From positions 124,001 to 188,000 of the forward strand of contig VRVR01000012.1 in assembly GCA_009859145.1 (NCBI GenBank): a stretch of DNA of 64,000 nucleotides. The letters are read 5' to 3'. The first letter of the stretch is position 1, and each line of letters opens with the position of its first letter. The stretch is from Andalucia godoyi (lineage: Eukaryota; Discoba; Jakobea; Jakobida; Andaluciidae). This document shows positions 9,265 through 17,799 of the stretch, one piece after another. The notes under the pieces are model-generated. The model saw only the letters and a list, made by a program, of their open reading frames with translations. It was not told the origin of the DNA and made no database searches. The position numbers and the translations under genes were made by a program.

Positions 9265-12200
9265 ATGCTGCCGCTGGTGTGCATTTCATTGGCAGCCCAC
9301 ACCGACAAACAGTATCCGTATGGAGTGTATAGCTTGACTAATGTGTTTGTAAAAGAACACGGACCTGGGTATTTGGAGGTTTGCTGCGCGGAGTTTCGTC
9401 ATCCGTGCTATGTGGACTGCTACGAATTGGGCGTGTCTGAAACAGTGGATGTTGCAACATCAGAAGTGTTTGTGCGAGAACTGGTTCCGCCGTCCCAAGT
9501 GAATGTGCATGTTACTGATGCGGGTCAGGTATCCAAGCTTTTGGAGTGGCTTGAGCTTGCAAGCGTCGCATTCGAGAGACTGTTTCGGCGATTCTTGATC
9601 ATTGATGACTGTCCTCGGAGCCTCCAGTCTGCAATTCTCGGGACTGGACTTCGAGTGCTTGATGTGCTGCTCGACGATGAAGACTATGCATTTGATTCAA
9701 GAGGCGTCGTGGTCAATTCGATGCCTGTTACGGAAGAAGCACTTCGTTCGGCGGTTGCGTCTCCACTGGATTCAACGACTGTGCAGTATCAACTGACATT
9801 TGACTGGTGCTCTGGATGGGACATTGATGTCATTCGTCTGCGTTATCCGAAACCCACACCGCCGCATGAAATTAGAGAAGGCATCGAAGCAGCAGAGGAA
9901 CAGGAGGAGGAGGAAGAAGATGAAGAAGAAGAAGAAGAAGAAGAAGACGACAACGCCGACGCCGACGCCGAAGACGAAAATGATTCTGGTGAGGCCGGAA
10001 CAGTGGAAGAGCAGATCAATGATCTTGATGTCGGAGTTGATGATTTGCCAAGAGAGGCAAGACCTCCACTGGACAGTGGCGGGCTGCCGATGGCGTCATT
10101 GCAGTTGAATTGCGCAGAGACTGCTGTTGACACGCAAGAGCCTCTCGCGCTAGCAGACGGACATCCTATGGAAAATACGGATGGTGATGAATCAGTCGAT
10201 AGTGGCGATGCAGACGAAGAGGGTGGCTACAGTTTTTTCAGGAATGGCGATGAATGGGATCCAATGCTGCAGATGATCAACTCTGCATTATTTGACATCT
10301 CAGGATGCATTGTTGTTGCATTCAATCCGAAGCCGTTGGATCCTTCGAGGTCCCGCAGAAGAAAGCCAAAGAAAAAAACACGTGGTGCTGAGAAATCTTC
10401 GGTCGGCGAGTCCGCCTTGACTGCGAATGCCGCCGCAGCCATTTCAGGATTCAAGGATCTTGCTGCTTCAGAGGACCCGGTCTCCGAGCCCGGGGATGGC
10501 ACTTGTGGCAATGGAAATGACGATGCCGCCGAATCTTCCGATCAGGCAAGCAACCGTCCTTCGGATGGTTGTCGTCGTTTTTTTGTGCAAGTGCTGGATT
10601 ATGGGATTCGGAACCAACTTGCGGATGGAATGGAAGACATTGGCGAACATAATGGCATGCTGGTGCACAGAGATTATGAAGACGAGTTTCCGTCTGCAAA
10701 GAGGGTTCCAAGGCGATTGCTGCTATCCCGAGTGCTACATGATGTGCTGTCGACCACGAGGCTAAGTTTGGACTACTACTCGCCGATCACGGTGAAGGCC
10801 CCGCGAGTTCTAGCAGCGTCGCTTCTGCGGCCCAGGTCTGAACTTTCCCTGGAGATCTGCTCCCATCTGGAGCAAAAGTTTAACGTTCCCTTTGACTGTT
10901 CCCACACTCGCAACTTCCGTGTTCGCTTCGAGAGAAATCATGAAATGGTGGTTCGCTGGGGAGCAGGGTGGACGGTAGCCAAGTCCGATCTTCAATTTTT
11001 GGAGGATCTCTCAACCGACCATCGTGCCATTCGTGTTCTTCCGTTGTATTCGAGGACTGTGCCGATATCCTCGCATGTCCCGGAAGACCAACGAGCGAGG
11101 TTTTTGAAACGCGTTCTATTCGTGTTGAATCACATGAATCCAGATCTAATTTATGGGCGTTTTATTTCGTCCCGAAATGCTATTCTGCTGGAAGCCACGA
11201 ATCCAGATGCTCTTTTCGATGCAGTACGCTTTGCGACCCTCGCTTACACGGGGCGCTCAGTGGATCTCGGAAAGTTTTTGGATTCTCAGACCATTGCGAC
11301 TCTGAATGTGGTTTCACTGCTTGCATCGGACCTTGAAGGTATCCGGCAGGATGCTTGTGCGGACTTGGTCAACGGCGAAGAGAACACCCCGATCCGTACG
11401 TTCGAGCCGTTTATCTTTAAGTTGGTGCCATTTCAACCGCAGTACATCCACATCCTTTGCCCGGAATTGGGGTTTCTGAAGTTTTCAAGTCAGCTGGGAA
11501 CGTCCATTCAAGAAGCCGTTTGCAAGTCGATCAAGGATACTGCGGAAAAGAAGCGGCTCGCATCTCCGCCGGAAATTCTGCACGCCATTCCAATGTGCAG
11601 TACCGCTCCCTCCTCTAGATCCAGTCCAAATGGTAGTTTGACGTTTCGTGGACTGCAGATCACACCGGCCGAGGAATGCGAAGCGGAACCCGCTCTGCGT
11701 CCACTGGAAAAATTAGACTCCACATCGGCGTTGTATTTTCCTGCAAGTTGCTGTCTTTCCATTTGCTCGAGATCGGATAGAGAATATGTTCAGCTGCCGT
11801 GTGGTCACGACGCATGCGTTACGTGCATTCGTTCCCAAGTCAAGCAGCTGACTTTGCAGCCGAATTCGTTTGTCCCGGATTTTTCCTGCAGACACTGCCA
11901 AGCTCCGATATCCCCCGCGTTTCTGCTCAGACTCCTGGGCCTCCGAACGGTTGCGGAGTACGCCAGTCGTGTAGCTCGCCCGTCTCGTTCGTTCCACTGC
12001 ACCTCTCCTGATTGCGGACGATGGCTGTCGTCTTTCATTTCCGTCGAACACGCAGATGGAGATGGTATGTCATACACCGTGCATTGTACGGACTGTCAGG
12101 TAAGCCACTGTGCAAAGTGCTGCGGAATCGACCACCTGGGGTCTTCTTGTGTTGGTCAATCTCTCTTCGTGGTGATGGAGCAAGGTCGCACACGTTCATG

Positions 12201-12438
12201 CCCGGGCTGTCGAGGAGCTGTTACCAGAAACGATGGGTGTCAGCACATGACGTGCCGGTGCGGATCAGAATGGTGCTGGTACTGCGGAGCCGTCCTGCAT
12301 CCAAATTACATTGGCAAGCACAAGCAGCTATGCCAGGTTGATGTCGGCGCTAACAAAGGCAACATGTTGTCTAATGCTCTCATTCTGCATGGAGAAGAAG
12401 TAATCCTTGATCCTGAACTGGATGAAGCTCATGATTAA
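9265..12438 (+). CDS. RBR-type (RING1-IBR-RING2) E3 ubiquitin ligase
   Basis: 1057 residues. The C-terminal quarter is a complete RBR module. RING1 covers about 828-880 with CGHDACVTC, IBR about 905-960, and RING2 about 979-1010. In RING2 the sequence CPGC...DGCQHMTCRCG places the predicted catalytic, ubiquitin-accepting cysteine at Cys992. RBR ligases accept ubiquitin from E2 on this cysteine before transfer to substrate. The first 820 residues are unlike Ariadne or Parkin. They contain a strongly acidic Glu/Asp run (about 212-245), a basic patch RRRKPKKK near 360, and folded-looking segments at 1-190 and 500-740 that I do not recognise. The ATG at 9265 follows a pyrimidine-rich leader. A poly(A) signal lies at 12632. 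The enzyme class is certain; substrate and subfamily are unknown. Confidence 0.9.
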   Translation: MLPLVCISLAAHTDKQYPYGVYSLTNVFVKEHGPGYLEVCCAEFRHPCYVDCYELGVSETVDVATSEVFVRELVPPSQVNVHVTDAGQVSKLLEWLELASVAFERLFRRFLIIDDCPRSLQSAILGTGLRVLDVLLDDEDYAFDSRGVVVNSMPVTEEALRSAVASPLDSTTVQYQLTFDWCSGWDIDVIRLRYPKPTPPHEIREGIEAAEEQEEEEEDEEEEEEEEDDNADADAEDENDSGEAGTVEEQINDLDVGVDDLPREARPPLDSGGLPMASLQLNCAETAVDTQEPLALADGHPMENTDGDESVDSGDADEEGGYSFFRNGDEWDPMLQMINSALFDISGCIVVAFNPKPLDPSRSRRRKPKKKTRGAEKSSVGESALTANAAAAISGFKDLAASEDPVSEPGDGTCGNGNDDAAESSDQASNRPSDGCRRFFVQVLDYGIRNQLADGMEDIGEHNGMLVHRDYEDEFPSAKRVPRRLLLSRVLHDVLSTTRLSLDYYSPITVKAPRVLAASLLRPRSELSLEICSHLEQKFNVPFDCSHTRNFRVRFERNHEMVVRWGAGWTVAKSDLQFLEDLSTDHRAIRVLPLYSRTVPISSHVPEDQRARFLKRVLFVLNHMNPDLIYGRFISSRNAILLEATNPDALFDAVRFATLAYTGRSVDLGKFLDSQTIATLNVVSLLASDLEGIRQDACADLVNGEENTPIRTFEPFIFKLVPFQPQYIHILCPELGFLKFSSQLGTSIQEAVCKSIKDTAEKKRLASPPEILHAIPMCSTAPSSRSSPNGSLTFRGLQITPAEECEAEPALRPLEKLDSTSALYFPASCCLSICSRSDREYVQLPCGHDACVTCIRSQVKQLTLQPNSFVPDFSCRHCQAPISPAFLLRLLGLRTVAEYASRVARPSRSFHCTSPDCGRWLSSFISVEHADGDGMSYTVHCTDCQVSHCAKCCGIDHLGSSCVGQSLFVVMEQGRTRSCPGCRGAVTRNDGCQHMTCRCGSEWCWYCGAVLHPNYIGKHKQLCQVDVGANKGNMLSNALILHGEEVILDPELDEAHD

Positions 12439-12813
12439 GCCCACCGAGAAAGAAGGCAGAGCAGGAGGGGCGGCGAGGATGCGAAAAATGAACATCTACT
12501 TTATCGAAACAGCACCATTCTTTTTCCAAAAAAAAAAAAAACAACAAGATCGGCGTCTGTAGTGCCCCGCCAAATATTTTGGCGGCAGATTCTCAATTTC
12601 ACAAGCAAAATACCAGACAAGCAATCATTCAAATAAAAATCTTTTTGCTTATATCGCTTTTTATATTCCCACTCGTTTTTTGATTTTATGTATTCACATA
12701 TTTTTTCTTTTCCCCTTTTCGTGCTGCTTCTTTCATGCGTGCATGCTTAACTTATCGTTTGTTTTGAACACGTTTCTTCTTCTTTCTTGTTGGTCATTTG
12801 TGTTCTTACGCAC
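12439..12813. other. Spacer between RBR ligase and MCM10
   Basis: 3' flank of the RBR gene followed by a T/C-rich leader before MCM10 (12700-12790). It holds a poly-A tract at 12529-12541 and an AATAAA at 12632. No other gene is seen. Confidence 0.5.
12632..12637 (+). terminator. AATAAA poly(A) signal of RBR gene
   Basis: Canonical hexamer 194 bases after the RBR ligase stop codon and followed by T-rich sequence. Inferred from sequence only. Confidence 0.45.
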
Positions 12814-14823
12814 ATGGAAGATTGGGACGCCTTGCTGGAAGGCATGGCTGCAGAGGGCAGTTCTGCCGATCTTGATCTCCGGAGAACTGCTTCACATGAA
12901 GAAGGCGGGACTGAGGGTGAAGATGAGAGAGTTGTGAGACCGTTGCAACCACTGATCACCTCTTCGAGCTTGAAAAAGATATCATCTTCGAAGCAGCAGT
13001 TAACAGCGTCGATAGAGGCGTCGGCATCTGCGGACCGAAGGCTTCGTGTCATGGAGCCAGTTACTTTGGACCCTTCGTCTGGACTTCGAATTGCAGAGCG
13101 AGCGATTGGATCTTTAGATATGAAGACGAGAATGAGCGGGAAGCGCGTGTTTTCTCTTGCACAGATATCGAAGCTTCCTCCCAATACTCTTTCAGAGATC
13201 TCGGGAAAAGCTGGGCAGCCGTCTTCTCAAGTCGGCGACGTTGTTGTGATGGGATGCATTGCATCTCGGTCGATTCGAGCAACCAAGACCTCCAACAAGT
13301 CCATGCTTGTCTGGGGGCTCTCCGACCTGAGTCAGAATCAAATCAGTGTGTACATATTCGACTCTGCAATTGCCGAACTTAAGAACGAAGACCTGGGAAG
13401 TGTGGTTGCGATTTTAAATCCGCAGTTTCTCAACAATCAGAACAGCGGACATGCTCGCGTCGGAAGCGGTGTGGGCTTGTCGATCAACAAGAAAGGCCAG
13501 GTGCTGTGCGTCGGCAAAGCCGCAGATTTTGGGATCTGCGAAGGCACGAGAAAGGATGGTTCTCGTTGTTCGTGCGTCGTGAACCGGGCGGTTTCATCAT
13601 TTTGTTCCGTTCATGTTGCGGCCGAACTGAAAAAGACTACTTCGAAGAGAATGGAGCTCAATTCGGTTGCCATTCCCGTTCGAAATCCATCTCAAGTCAC
13701 GGGTATTGCTTTTCGAAATTTGTCGGAAGGCTTTGCGATGGGAAAGAAAGGGCCGCAGTCCAAGTCGCTGACTGGTGTTACCGTTGGTGTGTCAAAGCAC
13801 GCTCAGATCTCCACCGTTGTAACCTCCCACTTGGCAAGTTTGAGCGATGCAGACAAGAGCCGGTTATCCCAGGCTGCACCCCTTGGCATGCGATACCTTT
13901 CCCACATCTCGGGCGACTCTGGAACTCGGCGGCGAATCAGTTTGGCTGGCCCACTCGGGCTTCATCAACTGACCACGCCAGTTCCTGTTGTGCCATCGGC
14001 TCGGGGGGTCAAATCAAATGCAGATGCTGTATCTTCTTTGCCTTCCGATGCGCCCCAGTTTATCGTGCTCGAAGACGTGGACCCCAACGACCCGTTTCGA
14101 GATCTTCCGCTTCATATTGTCAGGCCTCCGACTGCAACTTCCGCTCCAGTTTCGAATGTCAGCACAGTCGCCTCGCCGGAGAGCCTAATGACAGGAAATG
14201 CACTGAACACTCCTGCATCCAGTGCCGCATTGTCCAGCTCTGAAAAGGAAAACGGCCGAGACGGTAAAGGAGAGGATGTGAGTGTGGCGCCCAATGCAAA
14301 GCGGTCCAGGCTGGCGGCGCTGGTTGGCGTATCTATCAACGATGCCGAGTCTGTGGCTTCATCGATCAAGGCGTCACCGTTTGAGCCCCCGTCTGGAAAC
14401 CGGGGTGCAATGAACGCCTCCATCAATTCCCGGATCGAGAGACTCGCGCACGAAGAGAAACTTGCACTGCAGGTCGCCAGCACAACTTCTACGCAAGTGA
14501 TTGTGCATCGTTGTGAGAGTTGTCGAAGAACCTTTCAGACCTTCCCGACGGATTGCAAAGCTCGTTCACACACAATCGCCAAGGTCAATGCAATTAAGCG
14601 GTTTTTCGAGTGTTCCAATTGTCGGTATCGTACGCATACGATCAATCAGGTTATTCCCTCCGTGCCATGCGACAAGTGCAAGCGGACGGGGACGTGGGCT
14701 CCGTGCAGCATGAGTCGAAAGGATTCCACTGGACTGTCCAAAGCCACAGGAACAGGTGCCCAGGAGAAGCTGCAGACGCATACTTGGGGCCATGACCACG
14801 AGATCGGCTATTCAGGATTCTAA
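12814..14823 (+). CDS. MCM10: Minichromosome maintenance protein 10 (replication initiation)
   Basis: 669 residues from the ATG at 12814; the frame stays open to 12787 without an ATG. Mcm10 activates the CMG helicase and links it to polymerase alpha at origins. The conserved internal domain is clear: an OB fold (about 100-235) with VVGDV-like and VAILNP motifs, followed by the Mcm10 zinc finger CEGTRKDGSRC...FCSVHV (about 240-268). The C-terminus (about 560-645) carries a second zinc module, with HRCESCRRTF, then VNAIKRFFECSNC and PCDKC. It aligns with the CTD of animal Mcm10 (VKRFFKCPCG...CSNCG), which budding yeast lacks. The linker is Ser/Pro-rich. A short N-terminal segment precedes the OB fold; I see no clear long coiled coil there. 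No intron is seen. Confidence 0.93.
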   Translation: MEDWDALLEGMAAEGSSADLDLRRTASHEEGGTEGEDERVVRPLQPLITSSSLKKISSSKQQLTASIEASASADRRLRVMEPVTLDPSSGLRIAERAIGSLDMKTRMSGKRVFSLAQISKLPPNTLSEISGKAGQPSSQVGDVVVMGCIASRSIRATKTSNKSMLVWGLSDLSQNQISVYIFDSAIAELKNEDLGSVVAILNPQFLNNQNSGHARVGSGVGLSINKKGQVLCVGKAADFGICEGTRKDGSRCSCVVNRAVSSFCSVHVAAELKKTTSKRMELNSVAIPVRNPSQVTGIAFRNLSEGFAMGKKGPQSKSLTGVTVGVSKHAQISTVVTSHLASLSDADKSRLSQAAPLGMRYLSHISGDSGTRRRISLAGPLGLHQLTTPVPVVPSARGVKSNADAVSSLPSDAPQFIVLEDVDPNDPFRDLPLHIVRPPTATSAPVSNVSTVASPESLMTGNALNTPASSAALSSSEKENGRDGKGEDVSVAPNAKRSRLAALVGVSINDAESVASSIKASPFEPPSGNRGAMNASINSRIERLAHEEKLALQVASTTSTQVIVHRCESCRRTFQTFPTDCKARSHTIAKVNAIKRFFECSNCRYRTHTINQVIPSVPCDKCKRTGTWAPCSMSRKDSTGLSKATGTGAQEKLQTHTWGHDHEIGYSGF

Positions 14824-15147
14824 TTTTTCCCCTCCTTAAGATGGGGGAGGGGGTAGTCTTGTCTTTCGTTCCTTTTTATTAGTATTACTATTGGAATTAC
14901 TAAACGACATTATCATTATTGTTGTTGTGGTTGTTGTTTTATTTATTTATTTGTTTTTGGAATGCATGCGTTATAGAGCATCGCCTGCAATTTGTCTGCA
15001 CAGAGGAGCTTAATCGCGCCAAAGAATACATGCATCTTTTTACGTTTAAACGAATGTTGCTCTTGAAAAGGAACGAAGAAAAAACTGAAACGCTTTGGTG
15101 AGAAGGCAAATGTGCAGAAACACAGCGAGAGAGCTTTGCGAAATGGG
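14824..15147. other. Spacer between convergent MCM10 and OST4
   Basis: 3' flanks of converging genes with a G-rich run after MCM10 (14843-14852) and TTG/TTA repeats (14915-14955). Nothing else is recognised. Confidence 0.5.
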
Positions 15148-15354
15148 TCACTGCTGTTTCTTGGACAACGACGATGATGACGAAGATGACGAAGAATCTG
15201 CGGATGAAGAGCCTGTCGACGATTGTGAAACAGCAGGTTTGAGTGCTGCGTCCACATCGCAGACAAGAAAATGGTAGCAAATGATGGCGAAGAACGACAA
15301 GATGCCCACAAAGTTGACAAATGACATCATTTGTGTATCTGATATTTCAATCAT
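15148..15354 (-). CDS. OST4: Oligosaccharyltransferase small subunit OST4, extended C-terminus
   Basis: 68 residues from the ATG at 15354. Residues 4-31, ISDTQMMSFVNFVGILSFFA and the following IICYHFLV, align with the whole of human/yeast OST4 (ISDVQL..FANMLGV...LVVLYHYV), a 36-37-residue single-span ER protein. OST4 stabilises the STT3 catalytic subunit within oligosaccharyltransferase; STT3 is encoded at the far end of this window. After the membrane helix there is an unusual 35-residue tail rich in Ser with scattered Asp and Lys, which the classical subunits lack. The gene is easy to miss because of its size. It converges with MCM10 and is divergent from the flavin-monooxygenase-like gene. 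The assignment rests on motif, topology and length of the helix; the tail is unexplained. Confidence 0.75.
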   Translation of the reverse strand: MIEISDTQMMSFVNFVGILSFFAIICYHFLVCDVDAALKPAVSQSSTGSSSADSSSSSSSSSLSKKQQ

Positions 15355-15752
15355 CTCCGAATGCCTCCCCCCCACTAAGCAGTGCTAATTGAACCTTTCC
15401 TTCGTCTGTTCCCCAACAACTGCAACACCCAAACTCGTCCCACACACTCTGCGCTTTCGTGTGACTGCATTAGATATCCAGGCGTCATCGGGATTCGATC
15501 GAGAGCGTGCAGTACCGGCCTGTTCACTCCAACTACAGTCTTTTATCCGTCTTTGTGTTTTTCGCTTCTTTTATCCAGATCTCAAAACAGGTTTTTCTGA
15601 AAGTCTTCGTTTGCCTACACTCTTTCCTTGTATGTTACTTGGTTATTCTTTTTGTTATTTGTTGTGTGCTTTATGTTTTGTATTTTTTAAATTCTTTTTT
15701 ATTCTGTTTTCTTGTTCCTTTTTTGCATTGCTGCTCTGTGTGTCGGTGCAGA
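15355..15752. other. Divergent promoter region with probable 5'-UTR intron
   Basis: Between OST4 (minus) and the flavin-monooxygenase-like gene (plus). GTATGTT at 15630 and a T-rich tract ending CAG at 15749-15751 bracket 122 bases, the same size as proven introns here (121, 124 and 124), and splicing would place the ATG one base after the junction. There is no ATG upstream, so this would be an untranslated-leader intron. Confidence 0.6.
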
Positions 15753-17627
15753 ATGTGGAAGCGATTTGGCACGGTTGCAGGAACGGCAGCGACGGCACTG
15801 GCATTGTATCCGGTGTATAAGTCGTACGACGATGTGAAGTTGATATCAGTGTCGTCCTCGGCGTCTGCGTCGCCATCGACTGCCGATGTCATTTTGCTTG
15901 GTGACACGGTTGCGTCCGAAGTGTCTGCAGCTGTTCTGCGTCGGGACGGAGTCCGACATGCATTCATCAAGGTACCGGATCGTAAGAACGATGCGAGCAT
16001 GGATGATAGGGCAGACGTTGCAATCCTATCGAAGCGCGCTTTGTTTGACCTTTCTTTCCTTGATCATGATGTTTCTCACAATGTAACTGCGAAAGGAGTG
16101 ATCATAGACCATCTGAATGTGGTGTTTCCGAATACGAGTGTCCGAACCGTTTCTCTGGACTCTTCAGATGCACACTTGTTTCCAGTGATGATCTCGATCC
16201 CTGTTTGGGAGTTGCTGTCTGCGATTTCTTCGCTGTGGGCTTCCAAGTCCGTTGGGACAACAGTCAATGCCTCTCGTGTCGTCGAGGTTGTCGAACACAG
16301 TAATGCAGTTTCGGTTGTCTGTGAAGATGAAGCCGGCGGTACGTTCACCATCCAAGGAAGCTATCTCATTGACTCGAGAAGGAACGAAGGCGCAGTTCAA
16401 AGACAGCGCGAGGTCTGGATAGGTTCACCACCTCCGAAGTCTGTGGAAAGTGCAGCTGTTGCTTCCCAGCTGAATTCGGAACGGAAAGGCTGGTGGAGTT
16501 GGTTGTTTGGCAGACGCACTTCAACCCGCAGTGCTGCTGTTGCTGCTCCAATTCTGGGTCACCCAATGGCGCACGGGAATATGGATTTTGTTTGGGATGA
16601 GGACATGTTTACCGTCAAGAATGGCGGTCTGCATCGTGTATATATGACGAGTTCGACGGATTCATCGGATGCGCTCGCCAAGCTGTCGCAGCGATTTCCG
16701 GATGTTTCCAATTGGTCAAGATCAATGGTTGCTTCTGGCTCTGTAGACGTGACACCGAGCTCCCGAGTCGTGCCCATTGGTCGCGCTCGATCGAATATCG
16801 ACAACATTATTGACTCCACCCAGGCAGACGCGAGCATTCGAGAGGCTCTGAATGCGGCGACAAAGCTCTCTTGCGTGTCTCGCGGCTTGTTGGATCCGTC
16901 ACTGGCTCTGCGCTCCTTGCATCTTGAGCTCACAAGTGGCGTGAAACAGAACGGTAGGATTGGCAATTTCTTGAGGCACGTGTGCTTGTCGCGGTACGTT
17001 CCGCTGACTTACCTTTCCCAAGCACTCTCTTTTGCTGCGGAATGGAAGAATCTCCATCCTCGGGTGTCTGAGTTTTTCAGCTTGGCGGGTTGCGACAGCA
17101 AACGACCGAGCCAGTCTCCGATGAATGCCGTCTTTATGGACGGCGATTTCGGAAGAATTTTGCAAAGACCCGTGTACGAACGAGTTTGGAACGCAACAAG
17201 CGTCGGATGCCGGATGCCTGTCGAAACGACTTTCCAGATTGGACTCTTGCGACTTTGCGATCTCTTTAATGACGAATCCGCAAAACCCGTGCTGTTGCTT
17301 CTCGCTGGATCAGACGAAAGCCGATCTGTAGACAGGGCAGAGGGCGTGTTGGAGCATCTGTACCACATCCGAAGTGCTGTTGCAGCGCGATTTTCCGAGA
17401 ATGTCAGTTCGTTTGTCGTTTTGCCGTATACTCTTCCGATGTCGTGTGTGAATCTTCGAAGAGATCAAAGAGCAATTTTTGATTCGGAAGCAGACCTGCA
17501 CGATGCGTTTCATGCGAAGCGCTTTCCGTCTGCGGCTCTTCTGTACCCGGATGGCTATGTTTCTTTTATTGCAACGCCGTGTACCGAAGAGAATGTGCTG
17601 GCGTACTTGAAGAGTGTCTTCCCATGA
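15753..17627 (+). CDS. Divergent flavin-monooxygenase-like protein, probable pseudoenzyme
   Basis: 624 residues from the ATG at 15753. The outline matches class A flavin monooxygenases of the phenol-hydroxylase type, with key motifs worn away. The N-terminus is a short basic/hydrophobic segment (1-20) that could be a signal anchor or mitochondrial signal. A Rossmann-like unit follows at 45-75, ADVILLGDTVASEVSAAVLR, where the FAD-binding GxGxxG is absent. GSYLIDSRRNEGAVQ replaces the usual YLVGCDGARSxVR. A helix EALNAATKLSCVSRGLLDP resembles DAxNLAWKLAxVxRG without the preceding GDAAH. The C-terminal 120 residues fit the thioredoxin-like domain of this family, ending in LLYPDGYVSF, where homologues have LVRPDGYVA. 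Flavin binding looks unlikely. I infer a fold descendant with a new, possibly structural role. Without a structure model this remains a proposal. Confidence 0.5.
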   Translation: MWKRFGTVAGTAATALALYPVYKSYDDVKLISVSSSASASPSTADVILLGDTVASEVSAAVLRRDGVRHAFIKVPDRKNDASMDDRADVAILSKRALFDLSFLDHDVSHNVTAKGVIIDHLNVVFPNTSVRTVSLDSSDAHLFPVMISIPVWELLSAISSLWASKSVGTTVNASRVVEVVEHSNAVSVVCEDEAGGTFTIQGSYLIDSRRNEGAVQRQREVWIGSPPPKSVESAAVASQLNSERKGWWSWLFGRRTSTRSAAVAAPILGHPMAHGNMDFVWDEDMFTVKNGGLHRVYMTSSTDSSDALAKLSQRFPDVSNWSRSMVASGSVDVTPSSRVVPIGRARSNIDNIIDSTQADASIREALNAATKLSCVSRGLLDPSLALRSLHLELTSGVKQNGRIGNFLRHVCLSRYVPLTYLSQALSFAAEWKNLHPRVSEFFSLAGCDSKRPSQSPMNAVFMDGDFGRILQRPVYERVWNATSVGCRMPVETTFQIGLLRLCDLFNDESAKPVLLLLAGSDESRSVDRAEGVLEHLYHIRSAVAARFSENVSSFVVLPYTLPMSCVNLRRDQRAIFDSEADLHDAFHAKRFPSAALLYPDGYVSFIATPCTEENVLAYLKSVFP

Positions 17628-17799
17628 AAAAGAACAAACTCGCGCATGGTTGCGTGTGTCTTTGGTTTTTTTTAATTTTATTTTAAATTAATTTTTATTA
17701 ATTTTTTAATTTGCGTAAATAGCACACACTTGATAAACACGTTTTGTTTTGTTTTGCTTTGTCTTGTTTTGTTTTGTTTTATGAAAAATACGATTCGCT

